Below are positions 48,194 to 58,844 of a stretch of DNA of 64,000 nucleotides, in pieces. The stretch lies in assembly GCA_024180945.1 (NCBI GenBank), contig JAKSGN010000041.1, forward strand, positions 558,001 through 622,000, given 5' to 3'. The stretch comes from Macrophomina tecta (Eukaryota; Ascomycota; Dothideomycetes; Botryosphaeriales; Botryosphaeriaceae). The translations under genes and the position numbers were made by a program. The notes beneath the pieces were generated by a model. The model made no database searches and had not been told where the DNA came from. It saw only the letters and a list, made by a program, of their open reading frames with translations. The stretch's first letter is position 1, and every line of letters begins with the position of its first letter.

Positions 48194-49093
48194 GGCTGGG
48201 TCGGAAGCGGGCACAGCAGCTGGGGGGCGTCGGAGCCGAGGCGGCGGGTGGTTGAGTGCTGCAGCACGGCGACGGGGGAGCAGGACTCGGGGTGCGGTTA
48301 ACCAGGCGGCGAGCGATCCATGGACTTGCAGCAGCACGGCGGCGACGAGGAGGAGCAATGCGAACGGAGAGCGGATTCCTGGCCGGGCGTGAAAAGAAGC
48401 GGAGCTCCAGCCCAAATTAGCGTCAGCCTGTTTTTGCTGACGGACCCCCAGACAGCTCCCCGCGTTCGTGTGGCAAGCCTTTTCCTTCAAAAGCCGACCT
48501 CGAGCGCCCCGGCCCGATTTCGCACGCGCCGCTTGCCCCAGCCTCCAGCCTCCAGGCCCCAGACCGCGCCAGGGGCGATGTGGTGAGAGCGCTCGAGGCC
48601 GCGCTGCCACGGTCACCTGCCCCGCGCCCCAGACCTCCAAGGACCCTGATTGTCGCCCCTCCGACCGAGAAGCTTCGCGGCTCTGGCTGTTCGCTGCCCC
48701 GGCGACGAATAGGATGCGCTGGATGCCGGGTGACCACTGCGACAGCGAGCGATGCTTGGCGCGCGGTCTTCGGTCCAGCCCGCCAGGCCCCGACCCCACA
48801 TGGCTGCACGTTCGGCGTCCAACCGGAGGACCACTTGAGTTGCGTTACATACCTTTTTGTACCTACTTGCGACCCAGTCCATCATACACACGTAGTCGTA
48901 CATGAAGCAGAGAGCCACCAGAACGCCTGCAAATGCAACATCATGACCCCGTGCACCGCCTCCGCCCGCTTCCAGTCAATGGATCCCGTCCAACCCACCT
49001 GTCGAGTATTGGAGAACGTGCGCCAAAAATCCGTCTACCCACATGACCCATCCACCAGCCGAATTACGGTCCATGCAACGCCGTTTTTGCCCC
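48194..49093. other. Upstream region of the Zn2Cys6 gene, downstream of HSP78
   Basis: The minus-strand zinc-cluster frame stays open upstream to about 48799, but the added sequence is Arg/Ala/Gly-rich and not conserved-looking, so I treat it as leader. No other gene is seen. Confidence 0.55.
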
Positions 49094-51478
49094 TCACGAT
49101 GCTTCCGCAGCCACTGTGAGGCCAGTCTGGCCCTCGTTGATGCCCACCACTGCTGTCGTGTTGTTTCTGAGCTCTCCCCTAATGATCTTGTCCGCCAGGT
49201 TGTTACCAATCTCCCGAGAAATCAGCCTGTTGAGCGGTCTGGCGCCGAACTTGGGGTCGTATCCCCTGTCGCAGAGCCATTGCTTGACTTCTTCTGGCAC
49301 CCTGAGACTGATTCGCCTGTCGTCAAGCCTCTGTTGGAGCTCCTTCAGCCGGATGTCGACGATGTCTTTCAATGCGCTCTTGGACAGCCGCCTGAAGATG
49401 ATGAATTCGTCGAGGCGGTTGAGGAACTCTGGCGGATAATTTGCAGCGACAATGTCCATCACAGCCTTCTTCACCTGCGGTGAGATCTCTCCCGTCTCCG
49501 CGTCGACCTGGTGCCTGTGAAGCATGTCATCCCCAACAATGACCTCAGCGCCAAGGTTCGATGTCAGAACGATCATGGTGTTACGGAAATCAATCTTGTG
49601 GCCCTGTGCATCCGTCAAGAAACCTTCGTCAAGTACCTGGAGGAGAAGAGCGGAGATGTCGCGGTGTGCCTTCTCGAATTCGTCGAAAAGAAGCACAGCG
49701 TAGGGTTTCCGTCTGACTGCTTCAGTGAGCTGGCCGGCGTCTTCGTATCCTACATATCCAGCGGGGCTGCCGATAAGCCTGCTGACGGTGTGCTTCTCCT
49801 GGAACTCGCTCATATCAAAGCGAATCACTGCGGTTTCCGTGGAGAAGAGGAATTCAGCCATCTTCTTGCACAATTCTGTCTTACCAACACCAGTAGGTCC
49901 CAGGAACATAAAGCTAGCGAGAGGGCGGTTCTCACCGCTGAGGCCTGCACGTTGCATGCGTACGGCATTGGCGACAGCCGTCAAAGCCTCATCCTGTCCT
50001 TTTACAGACTGCCGAAGGATGTCTTCCATGTGGATGAGTTTCTCCATCTCACCAGACATCAATTTGGAGACTGGGATACCGGTTGTTCGGCTGACGACGT
50101 TGGCAATATCATCCGCAGTGACGGAGTCGTGCAGAAGACTGTCAGGGGACTTGCCCCTGTCAGTACCGTCCTTGGGCAACCGCTGCTCGAGTGCCGGGAT
50201 TGTTGCATAACGAAGCTCGCTAGCCTTAGCAAAGTTGCCCTCCCGCTGGCATTGCTCAAGCTCCAACCTAGCCTTCTCCAGGTCTTCCTTAACCTTCTTG
50301 ATCTCCTCAATCTCCCGGCGCTCGTTCTCCCACTTCTCGTTGAGTTTCCCGAGCTCTTCTTTCTTAGCCTTGAGTTGCTCCTCCAGCTTCTCCCGACGTT
50401 CTTTGCTCGCGATATCATCCTCCTTTCTCAACGACTCCAGCTCAATTTGAATAGTCATTATTTGCCTGTCAAGCTCCTGGATAGTATCAGGCTTGCTCTC
50501 CTGTTGGAGTCGCAGAGCGCTTGCAGCCTCATCCACGAGGTCGATTGCTTTATCTGGGAGGAATCGGTCGGTAATGTAGCGGTTGCTGTAGGTGGCAGCC
50601 GCCACAATAGCACCGTCAGTAATCCGTACGCCGTGGTGTACTTCGTAACGTTCCTTGATGCCGCGCAATATCGAGATTGTATCGGCGACGGTCGGTTCAC
50701 CGACGAGAATCGGTTGGAATCGTCGGGCAAGGGCCACATCCTTTTCGATCTGCCGATACTCGTTCAGTGTAGTAGCTCCGCAGCATTGCAGCTCTCCCCT
50801 CGAGAGGGCCGGCTTGAGCAAGTTACTCGCATCAATACTGCCCTCAGCCTTTCCGAGACCCAAGAGGGTGTGTAACTCATCAATGAAGAGAATGACACCT
50901 CCCTGTGCTTCCTCGACCTCCTTGAGGACCTTCTTTAACCGCTCCTCGAAATCACCTCTGAATTTTGCTCCAGCAATGAGCGAACCAAGATCAAGCGAAA
51001 CAACCCGCTTGTTCTTGATCGACTCTGGGACATCGCCTCTCACAATGCGTTGTGCCAATCCTTCCAAGATAGCTGTCTTGCCAGTTCCCGCTGACCCAAT
51101 CAGAACCGGGTTGTTCTTTGTTCTCCGGGCCAGGATTTGTATTGTCCTGTGGATTTCGGCATCCCTGCCAATGACCGGGTCTAGCTTCCCATCCTTGGCC
51201 TTTGCGGTGAGGTCTATGCCGTATTGTTCGAGCGCAGGCTTCTCTTCCTCGCCGCCACCCATGTTCATGCGATGCGTGCCACCGGGAGGATGTGGGCGAC
51301 CATTCGCATAGTGCCTTATGGCTGGCACAGGTCGGACGGTATTCGCAGTGATACGTGATTGAGCAGTGATCGGTTGTGCGAGCGAGGAAAGCGGCCGTGC
51401 AAGTATTGGTCGAGCGGAGACATCGTGAATGGTCGTTGAGAGTCGCCTCGCGGCGAGTCTTGCGCGTGTGGATAGCAT
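49094..51478 (-). CDS. HSP78: Mitochondrial Hsp78 disaggregase (ClpB family)
   Basis: This is one exon of 794 residues. The N-terminus is Arg/Ser/Ala-rich and lacks acidic residues until about 76 ([16 protein letters not shown]), a mitochondrial targeting signal. It lacks the Clp N-domain, as yeast Hsp78 does. AAA+ domain 1 has Walker A GSAGTGKT at 128-135 and Walker [11 protein letters not shown] middle coiled coil ([20 protein letters not shown] onward) is the M-domain that links to Hsp70. Domain 2 has GPTGVGKT at 527-534 and [12 protein letters not shown]. Hsp78 works with mitochondrial Hsp70 to dissolve matrix protein aggregates after heat stress. Divergent from eEF1B across 414 bases that contain a heat-shock-element-like site. 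Confidence 0.97.
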   Translation of the reverse strand: MLSTRARLAARRLSTTIHDVSARPILARPLSSLAQPITAQSRITANTVRPVPAIRHYANGRPHPPGGTHRMNMGGGEEEKPALEQYGIDLTAKAKDGKLDPVIGRDAEIHRTIQILARRTKNNPVLIGSAGTGKTAILEGLAQRIVRGDVPESIKNKRVVSLDLGSLIAGAKFRGDFEERLKKVLKEVEEAQGGVILFIDELHTLLGLGKAEGSIDASNLLKPALSRGELQCCGATTLNEYRQIEKDVALARRFQPILVGEPTVADTISILRGIKERYEVHHGVRITDGAIVAAATYSNRYITDRFLPDKAIDLVDEAASALRLQQESKPDTIQELDRQIMTIQIELESLRKEDDIASKERREKLEEQLKAKKEELGKLNEKWENERREIEEIKKVKEDLEKARLELEQCQREGNFAKASELRYATIPALEQRLPKDGTDRGKSPDSLLHDSVTADDIANVVSRTTGIPVSKLMSGEMEKLIHMEDILRQSVKGQDEALTAVANAVRMQRAGLSGENRPLASFMFLGPTGVGKTELCKKMAEFLFSTETAVIRFDMSEFQEKHTVSRLIGSPAGYVGYEDAGQLTEAVRRKPYAVLLFDEFEKAHRDISALLLQVLDEGFLTDAQGHKIDFRNTMIVLTSNLGAEVIVGDDMLHRHQVDAETGEISPQVKKAVMDIVAANYPPEFLNRLDEFIIFRRLSKSALKDIVDIRLKELQQRLDDRRISLRVPEEVKQWLCDRGYDPKFGARPLNRLISREIGNNLADKIIRGELRNNTTAVVGINEGQTGLTVAAEAS

Positions 51479-51892
51479 TGTGGTGGTAATATGTACAGAA
51501 ATGATGTTCTCTGACCGTACGGGTCAGGAGGTGGTATAATATAGTATGCTGCGGCGGGGAACAACGCACAAGATCAGAATCGCCCTGCAGCGGGTCGATG
51601 CTTCGAGGAGCTTCCGCGATGGCGATCTCTGCATGCGTCGGCACACGCGAAGCTTGGTGACGCCACAACTGACACCAGCCGCGAGCCCTCGGCGCTATTG
51701 GCTGCAGCCTCAGGCACCAGCCACGCAGCGGGCCGACCAGGCTCCGATGGGAAACGAAGGGCGGCAAAACGCAGTGGGGTCGTCTTTGGTTTTTCCCTCA
51801 CGTCTGCCCAATCCTCCCCAAACACCACATCTCCTTCCTGCAACTTCTTTTGATACCCACAACCAAACCGCTTCGCTTCACATACATCCACC
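51479..51892. promoter_or_regulatory. Shared HSP78 / eEF1B-alpha promoter
   Basis: 414 bases between divergent ATGs. The eEF1B side (51780-51890) is CT- and C-rich with a CATCCACC sequence at the ATG, typical of a strongly expressed translation gene. The HSP78 side holds the heat-shock-element-like site at 51601-51615. Confidence 0.65.
51601..51615. promoter_or_regulatory. Heat-shock-element-like site
   Basis: cTTCg-aGgAg-cTTCc is three contiguous 5-base units in the alternating pattern nTTCn-nGAAn-nTTCn, with one mismatch in the middle unit (GGA for GAA). It is about 125 bases upstream of the HSP78 start. Hsf1 control of mitochondrial ClpB is known in yeast; that it acts here is inferred. 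Confidence 0.4.
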
Positions 51893-52927
51893 ATGGGCTT
51901 CACCGACTTCGTCTCTGACGCTGGCCTTACCCGTATGTGTGCCTGCTGCCCGCCGCGCTGCCTGAGATGAGGCGCGGAAAATTTGACTAACTCAACGCCA
52001 TCCAGTCCTTAACAACTGGGTCCAGACTCGCAGCTACATCGTTGGGTGAGTACTCTCCAGCTATCCAGCTTTATCTTGCGCCTGTATTCCCCAGCACCAG
52101 CTTGATGATGAGAAAAATTGGTCCGTGTTTATGAGCGGCTTAAGACCCCGCATATGAGTCGACAACAAGCGCTTTGCGCACCTCTGACACAGCTTTCGCT
52201 ATCCTGTTTTCACAACATGCACGACTTTGGATTGCGGTGGAACTTGTGCTAACAGCACTATAGCTACGCTCCTTCCCAGGCTGATGTCGCCGTCTTCAAG
52301 GGCGTGAGCTCTGCTCCCGACGCCTCCAAGTTCCCCCACGCTGCCCGCTGGTACAAGCACATCGCCTCTTTCGAGTCGGACTTCGCTACCCTGCCCGGTG
52401 ACGCCTCCAAGCCCGTCACGGAGTACGGTCCCGACTCGAGCGAACTCACCGTCAACCCCGCCAAGGCCCCCGCTGCTGAGGATGATGACGAGGACGTCGA
52501 CCTCTTCGGCTCTGACGACGAGGAGGAGGATGCCGAGGCTGTCAGGATCAGGGAGGAGCGCCTGGCTGAGTACAACAAGAAGAAGGCCGGCAAGGCCAAG
52601 CCCGCCGCTAAGTCCATCGTCACCCTCGACGTGAAGCCCTGGGGTAAGCTATGATGAAGATACTGCACGTAGAATCGTTTACTAACTCATTGAATAGATG
52701 ACGAGACCAACATCGAGGAGATGGCCGAGAACGTCAAGGCTATTGAGCAGGACGGTCTTGTCTGGGGTGCCTCCAAGTTCGTCCCCGTCGGCTTCGGTAT
52801 CAAGAAGCTCCAGATCAACTTGGTCATCGAGGATGAGAAGGTTTCCCTGGACGAGCTCCAGGCTAAGATCGAGGAGGACGAGGACCACGTCCAGTCTACC
52901 GATGTCGTCGCCATGCAGAAGTTGTAG
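51893..52927 (+). CDS. EFB1: Translation elongation factor eEF1B alpha (EF-1-beta, guanine nucleotide exchange factor)
   Basis: Exons 51893-51932, 52006-52045, 52264-52643 and 52698-52927 give 229 residues. The N-terminal part ([23 protein letters not shown]) is GST-C-like and binds eEF1B gamma. An acidic linker follows ([20 protein letters not shown]), then the basic hinge KKKAGKAK. The C-terminal exchange domain has [35 protein letters not shown] and the ending [10 protein letters not shown], all diagnostic. It recharges eEF1A with GTP during elongation. The first two exons are only 40 bases each, separated by GT-AG introns. A 218-base third intron precedes the main exon. Yeast Efb1 is about 206 residues, so this is full length. 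Confidence 0.97.
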
Positions 52928-53384
52928 AGCGCTTTTTCCCTTCCTTCTCTCAAAATTTTCCAAGCCTCTACGACACCAAAGCATACCTTTTGCGCATTCG
53001 CTGGCATCGTCCAAATGCTCAGCTCATGACAGGATACTGGAGATTAATGGATATGATGTCTTATGAGCGTTTTGCGTATAGATAAGCCAACCAAAAAAAG
53101 ATGAAGATGGTACAAGTACTTTCTTTGCATATGCTTCTGTGATCACGTGTGTCTCTGAACGTGCAAAGTGGGACCGATCGAAGGACTGTACCTTACTAGT
53201 CAAAAGGATTGAACGGTGGAGCTGTAAAAAGGTCGATGATGGGAGAGCTCCACGACCCCGCGGCGTAAAACTGGCATCTGCGCGTCATCACAATTGTCTT
53301 GGCATCGCCTAGCCGTGGGAAATCTCCACCACATCAGCTCCGTCCGCCATTCCCTCCACATCCGACGTCCCGCAATCAAACAAA
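52928..53384. other. Intergenic region between eEF1B and EMC5
   Basis: 3' flank of eEF1B and promoter of EMC5. A TCACGTGTG core (CACGTG E-box) occurs near 53144-53152. No gene is seen. Confidence 0.6.
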
Positions 53385-53951
53385 ATGTCTCTCCTCTCCA
53401 ATCTCCTCGTAGCTGTCGGCCTACTATTCCTCTCGCACGCGTACGTCTAAGCCTTTACCCACCGTAGCCATCCCACGCCAGACACCATACCTTTCACCAC
53501 AGCATCCACGTACCCACCCAGCTAAACCTCCCATCCCAACAGTGTTTACTCCGCGCACGAGCACTCCGCCCTTCACGCCACCCCCTCGATCCATGCGTCG
53601 ACGCTACCTTCCCTGCCCACCGACATAGTTGTCGAGACGCTCGTCTCCGTACTCGCCGTCGCGACCGGCATCGTATTGGCGTCGGCGCCACTCAAGCCCA
53701 TCCAGTGGAGCGTCTGGGCCGGCGAGGCCGAACGCGAGGAGGCGCGGAGGCGCATCGGAAAGGGTAGGAAAGTCCCGCCGGGGGAGGCGCCGGGCGGGAA
53801 TCCGTTTGCTTGGATCACGGAGGATAGGGTTGGCTTTTGGGATGGGAGGGTAAGTCTTTGATCTGTCGGAGGATGGATAAGTGCTGACAAGGGGATTTAG
53901 GGCAAGAGAAAGGATTTCGCGGATTGGGTTCGCGAGGGGGGGCAGAGCTAG
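53385..53951 (+). CDS. EMC5: ER membrane protein complex subunit 5 (EMC5/MMgT)
   Basis: Exons 53385-53440, 53543-53849 and 53901-53951 give 137 residues. Two hydrophobic segments are present: one at the N-terminus (SLLSNLLVAVGLLFLSHAVY) and one around TDIVVETLVSVLAVATGIVL. Between them is SAHEHSALHA, and after them PLKPIQWSVWAGEAEREEAR, patterns of the MMgT/EMC5 family (PF10270). The C-terminal exon (GKRKDFADWVREGGQS) is cytosolic and basic. EMC5 is a core subunit of the complex that inserts tail-anchored and multi-pass proteins into the ER membrane. The family was also described as magnesium transporters; the EMC role is better established. All introns are GT-AG. Confidence 0.92.
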
Positions 53952-54314
53952 ATGTATTGTTGATGGTTCGGTGAGTCTCAGAGATCTGCTTGGTGTGAGA
54001 CTGGTGTGATTGCTAACGATGTTGGTGGTTCAGTGCACACTTCATCTGCCACTTGATGCGACGACTAGACAGACGACGGGTGGCGCAAAAAGCACATCTC
54101 TCAATTCTGTTACTCCTAGAACGAATGATCAACTCCTTCCAAACTCCAAATGTCCCCCGGATCGTGAAGATTATCATACATGACTGCTATCAATCTGTTG
54201 TTTTTCCGCTGATTCCCACCAAAAGCATAGATGCCCTGACAATGCTTTGCCAATCTAGAATATACCAAGAGACCAGCACCGACGAGCGTTTTCCATACCA
54301 AGCACGCAACTATC
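53952..54314. other. Convergent intergenic region
   Basis: 3' flanks of EMC5 (+) and the DUF5519 gene (-). An overlapping plus-strand frame (54053-54589) is Arg/Pro/Ser-rich antisense of the DUF5519 exon and is not a gene. Confidence 0.6.
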
Positions 54315-55262
54315 TCAGGACGTACACGCCTGCTGCATCCTCCCATACTGCTTCTGGCGACATCCTAAGCAGAAGCGCTCCGGCATATGCTTTCCGACCC
54401 ACTCGGGATCGCCGTCGCTCTCCCTCACGACCTCGACGACCTTCTCGTCGCTCTCGGACCGCGCCCGCCCGTCCCTCATCACGCCCTCGTCCTTGCCGAC
54501 ACACTCGCCGCTCACCCACCACACCGCGGCGCCGACGATGCGCATTACAGTCTCAACCTCATCCTCGTCGCGCGGCGCGTACACCATGACGAAGTGCTTG
54601 GGCACGAAGCGCGCGAAGAAGCCGCCGCGCGCGATCGGGTGCCGCTCGCCCCAGCCGCGCTCGATAACCAGCTTTGCGTCCGCCGGGTACAGCGTCATGT
54701 GCAGGCTGCCGTCGCTGCCGTGCACATGGCAGACCTCGCCGCGGCACGTCCGCGTCAGCGGCCTTAGGCTGAACAGCCCCGTGCCATGCTTCTCGAAGCA
54801 CGACGTCCCCTCGACAAGCGAGTTAAGAGGGTCTTGGGCGAGCGCCTGGATGCGCGCCACGAGCGAGGTGTAGGGCGTTGAGGGGGAGGGGCTGCGTTGC
54901 GAGGTTTGACGGTGCGGGGCGATGCCTGCGACGGTAGGGCGAGGGCCGGCGCGCGGTGGGAGGGAGGTCAGGTAGCCGTTTTGGCGCAGGTCGGCTGGGA
55001 TGGGGGCGGGGATGCGGGTGTTGGGGAGGGCGAATAGGGAGAGCAGTTTGATGCGGAGGTAGCCGGTGAGGTTTTGCGGTGTGCCGCCCGCGCCAAGGGA
55101 GAGGAAGGATTGGTAGTCGCGGTGGATGAAGTAGATGGTTGGGGGGAGGAGGATGAGAAGGGCGAGGAGAGAGAGGGGCCCTGGTGTGGAGGAGGAGAAG
55201 GAGAAGGAGGAAGAGGAAGAGGCTGGTAAGATTGAGGGTGGAAAGACGGTTTGGAGAGTCAT
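54315..55262 (-). CDS. DUF5519 'luciferase-domain' membrane-anchored protein
   Basis: This is a single exon of 315 residues. An N-terminal Ser-rich stretch is followed by one hydrophobic helix (GPLSLLALLILLPPTIYFI), probably a membrane anchor. The C-terminal part (about 150-255) matches the pattern of the fungal DUF5519 or 'luciferase' domain: SCFEKHGTGLFSLRPLT, EVCHVHGSDGSLHMTLYPAD, KLVIERGWGERHPIARGG and HFVMVYAPRDEDEVETVM. The domain name is historical; neither light production nor any enzyme activity is established for the fungal members. The gene is followed by no obvious partner. The family assignment is from remembered sequence pattern and should be confirmed by a profile search. Confidence 0.75.
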   Translation of the reverse strand: MTLQTVFPPSILPASSSSSFSFSSSTPGPLSLLALLILLPPTIYFIHRDYQSFLSLGAGGTPQNLTGYLRIKLLSLFALPNTRIPAPIPADLRQNGYLTSLPPRAGPRPTVAGIAPHRQTSQRSPSPSTPYTSLVARIQALAQDPLNSLVEGTSCFEKHGTGLFSLRPLTRTCRGEVCHVHGSDGSLHMTLYPADAKLVIERGWGERHPIARGGFFARFVPKHFVMVYAPRDEDEVETVMRIVGAAVWWVSGECVGKDEGVMRDGRARSESDEKVVEVVRESDGDPEWVGKHMPERFCLGCRQKQYGRMQQACTS

Positions 55263-56584
55263 GATGGGGTGGTGGTCGTCTTCGTACTCGCTCGGATGGA
55301 GGATCGGCGATGTGCGGGGGAGAGTTGCGGATGAGATGGAGGCACTTGCAGTGCTCGAGTTTGCTGCTTCTACTTGGCTGGGCGCTTTATGTATTCGATG
55401 GAGGGGAACAGGGTGACCAACGATTTGGTTCTGCTTGGTGGTTCGACTCGATCGGGCAGGGGATTAGGAAACTGCAGGAAGCAGAAACGCGTGGTTTGCG
55501 TCACGGCTATGCTTGTGTGGTCAGAGCAACTTTGACGTCGGTTGCTCGCTCGCTTGCATTCCCTTCGCCTGCTGCAGTCCTCTTGCTGTTGCTGCTGCCC
55601 AGCTCCCCACAGGTTTAACCGACTTTTTTTTTGCTTTCAGCGGCTGGTCGCCTTCTTGCTGTCGTGCTGCACACAGCTTATTCTTGCCGTGCTTCCTGCC
55701 CTCGCACTGCTGCAACGTCCCTAATCGTGTGGCTGCGTGATTGGCTCGTCGGTGCCCACCGTCTGAGCTCTGGCACGCTTTGAACTGAGTCGGGGTGCAG
55801 TCGTGGCGGTGACCGGTCGAGGGGGAGGCGGGAGGGATTGAGCGGATCGAGACCTTCCGGCTTCTTGTCAAATCCAAGGAAGGCTATAGGTTCCTTGCCG
55901 ATAAATAAGGAAGTGCCGGAAATCAAAGGGATCAGTGATGGAAAAAGTAAGTCGCTTGGCTGTGCAAGAAGAGGAGATATGCCAGGAGAGACAAACGGTT
56001 AATTTTTGTTTGGGGATGACAAGAGGTCAATCAATAGTCAGACCCGCTGCAAGCCGTAAAAGCATGCTGAGCCCCGGCATGGATACTGGTGCTTGAGGGG
56101 GGTGGGAGGATTGCCGGCGGGGATTGTGACGTTGCGGTGATGCATGTCCCTAGCGGCCTTTCGAAACGGAAATGCTAGACTGCACGCGCGGGGACAAAAG
56201 GCCCCAAAAAGCGGTGCAGCGACCAGTGACGAGGGAATGCAGGAACACCCGATGGCCTGTGTTCGTTCTGGTGGAGGCAGGTTGATCAACAACGCATGCA
56301 ATCAATTTTCGAGTCGGTCAAGCTACCGCCGCCGCGGGCCCCCGGCCGCGGGATCAAAGGGGCTGCTGGGATAACAGCCGTCCTGCATGTGATTCGTTGA
56401 TGGTGAACTGGAGAAGAACGTAGAAGGGAAAGCCTTACGCTCGAGATTATTTACACCACAATCGAGTGGCTGGATGTTTTGGACAAAAACAGTAAAACTC
56501 CTTCGCACCACGCCGCGCGTATGCGAAGGCAATTCTCGGTCATGCAATTACGGAAATGAGGTAAATTCCACACGAGCTCATCGG
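55263..56584. other. Intergenic region upstream of the DUF5519 gene
   Basis: Contains the DUF5519 promoter and the 3' flank of SAS10/UTP3. Small plus-strand frames (e.g. 55310-55618) have no domain. No gene is seen. Confidence 0.6.
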
Positions 56585-58616
56585 CTACAACTTTATACTC
56601 TTCACCAAGCCCTTCTTGATACCCGTCAGCTCTCCCTTGTATCCACCACGGCCCTCGCCGCCCTTGTACACCTGTCTGATGCTGCTGAGCTTCTTCTTTT
56701 TTTCCTCGTACTTCTTCTTCTTCTTGACACGCGGGTTGCGCACGTCCTTCTTGCGGTGCGGCGTAAGACCCTTGTTCTTTGCAATGGCGTAACTGATCTT
56801 ACGCTTCCCATCCTCTCCAATTTCCTCCGTCTCGACGACTTGTGCGCCCTCCCGAGCTGCTTGTGCGTATGCTGCTGCCGCCGCCGCTTTATCTGCCTTT
56901 TTCTGCTTTGAGCGAGCTGCGACCATGTCGTAGTACTCGTCGTCTTCGCTGGCAGCTTCATCCCGGATCTGGCGGGCTTGCCGTCTGTCTTCCTCATCAC
57001 TCTCGCCGCCGAGCTCTTGCTCAGGCAGAAGTGCCTTCTTACCACGCTTCTCCGCTTCAGCCATGAGCCTGGCCTGGCGATCCTTGAGACGCTCGCGATA
57101 GGGAATGTCTGCATCTCCACCAATATCTTTGCCTGCTGCACCGCGCTTGTTCTGCTTCTGCGCGATCTGTGAAGTGTAGAAGCGCAAGCTCTTCTTCTTC
57201 CTAAGCTTCTCATCCAGCTCATGTTTGCTGAGCTCAGTCTCGTCACCAAAGTCGGAATCTTCGTCATTCGCGAAGGTAGCAGCGGAAGATTTGGCAGGTT
57301 TCTTTGCCTTTGCAGTCTTGCGCAAGGCGCTTTTGTCGGTAAGTGAGGATAGAGCGGCGAGCTCCTCTTCGGTTTTGCGCAGACGTTCGGCTCGCTTAGC
57401 TTCGGCTGCAGCTTGGGCGACTTCTGCGGTACGTTGTGCTTTAGTCTTCTTTTTGGCCTTTGGCGGCGCCATTGCTCCTTCCGAAGTGCGGGGTTCGATA
57501 TCCATGGGTGAGACATCGTCGTCCGCTTCCTCCTCAATGGCCTCCAATTCATTGCTAGTGTCACTGTCTGCGATCTTGTTCGCGATCGACAGACCCTTGA
57601 CTCTGCTCCACAGCTCGCGGCACTCCACTAATCCCTCCATTACCGGATGGTCACGGAGCTCTGCAGGTGACAATGCTACCACCTGATTACCATCTGCTGA
57701 CGAGGTTGATGTAAGGAGAGCGAAGTACATAGTCAGTGCAGCAAGGTACGCAGCCAAAGCTCTGTACTTGATGACTGCAGCCGGTGTCTTGAAATTTTTG
57801 CTCCGTCCGGTAATCCTTGCCGCCCGTTGTTGCTGCATTTTCTGGGCTGCAGCAGCAGCAAGCGCAAGCTCGTTATACAGTGGTTGTAGATCCAGGAACT
57901 CCTTGGAAAGCGGCTCGAACTCGGGATATCTGGTCTTGAGAAGCTTGAGACGATCCGCAGGGCTCATGTCGTCTGTGATCTGCAGTTGGGGTAGAACTTC
58001 TGTGACCACCTCCCCATCTGCCTCTTCAGCATCCTCCTTATCCGCGTCCAACCATTCCGACTCGTCGAAGCCGAAGTCGGCCTCGGTCATGCGCTCCAAG
58101 TGCTTTTTCTGAAGGCGCAGGGCCTCCTTCTCCTCATCCAACGCATCTTGTTCAGTCTCTATTGCGTCGGCGTTGTAGTAATCCTTCTTCGAAACACCCC
58201 AGGCCTCGTCCTCCTCTTCCTCTTCCTCTCCTTCTGGGACTTCCGAATCGGATTCGTGGGATACCTCACCGCGTCTGCCAGTGGGACCATCGTAGTCATC
58301 CTGGTCCTCGTCGTCTTCGGACTGGTCGGAATATGCGAGAACTTCTTCGTCAGAGGGCTCGAGCATTCGGTCTGGCAAAAAGGTTAGATTAGGTGTTTAA
58401 GCAGACTTTGCAGATACGTGGTCGCATACCTTCCTCCTGCCACTTTCGCCGCCGTTTGGCTTCGGGGCCCTCGTCTAGCAGTATCTTATCGCGGTTGATG
58501 TGGAATTCATCCTCGGAATCGGCGACATCCTCGTACGTGTTGACAGCAAGTTTCGAGCTCTGCGCATCGGATTTGCTGGGCTTAGGCTGGCCAGAAGCCT
58601 TTCTCTTCTTCGCCAT
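56585..58616 (-). CDS. SAS10/UTP3, small-subunit processome protein
   Basis: Exons 58616-58430 and 58371-56585 give 657 residues. The product is highly charged with many acidic patches (YSDQSEDDEDQDDYDG) and Lys-rich coils. A Sas10/Utp3/C1D-like region lies about 200-310 (LLKTRYPEFEPLSKEFLDLQ; AAYLAALTMYFALL). The conserved Sas10 C-terminal domain ends the protein: NKGLTPHRKKDVRNPRVKKK and SSIRQVYKGGEGRGGYKGEL. Yeast Utp3/Sas10 is needed for 18S rRNA maturation in the nucleolus and was also found as a disruptor of silencing when overexpressed. The intron (donor GTATGC, acceptor TTGCCAG) joins WQEE to DRMLEPSDEE in frame. It is divergent from the KDSR gene with a very short gap. Confidence 0.94.
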
Positions 58617-58844
58617 TGCGTTGGTGGAAAAGCTGTCCGAGGGCGGATGTGTAGAGCGTGGGTTCGCCTCCGCGCGCCGAGAGATTGGATTTGCTCGCAC
58701 TTTTTCTGCCGCTGTGACGCGCGGGCGGTGAGCTAGCGCGCGTTCGAACTGCTCCGAGCTTCCGCAACGCCAGAACGCGTCAATCAGGCTCTCTGACACT
58801 CGCTCCTCTCTCCCACGATGTGATTCGGCCCCCACTTCTCCGAG
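58617..58844. promoter_or_regulatory. Compact bidirectional promoter, SAS10/UTP3 and KDSR
   Basis: Only 228 bases separate the two divergent ATGs, so the promoters must overlap or be shared. No TATA box is apparent on either strand. Confidence 0.7.

Noticed and set aside
48041..48799. Extended N-terminus of the Zn2Cys6 protein
   Set aside because: The frame is open but the added residues are low complexity; the ATG at 48193 directly before the cluster is more typical.
49511..50875. 454-codon plus-strand frame
   Set aside because: Antisense shadow of HSP78, whose protein is unmistakable.
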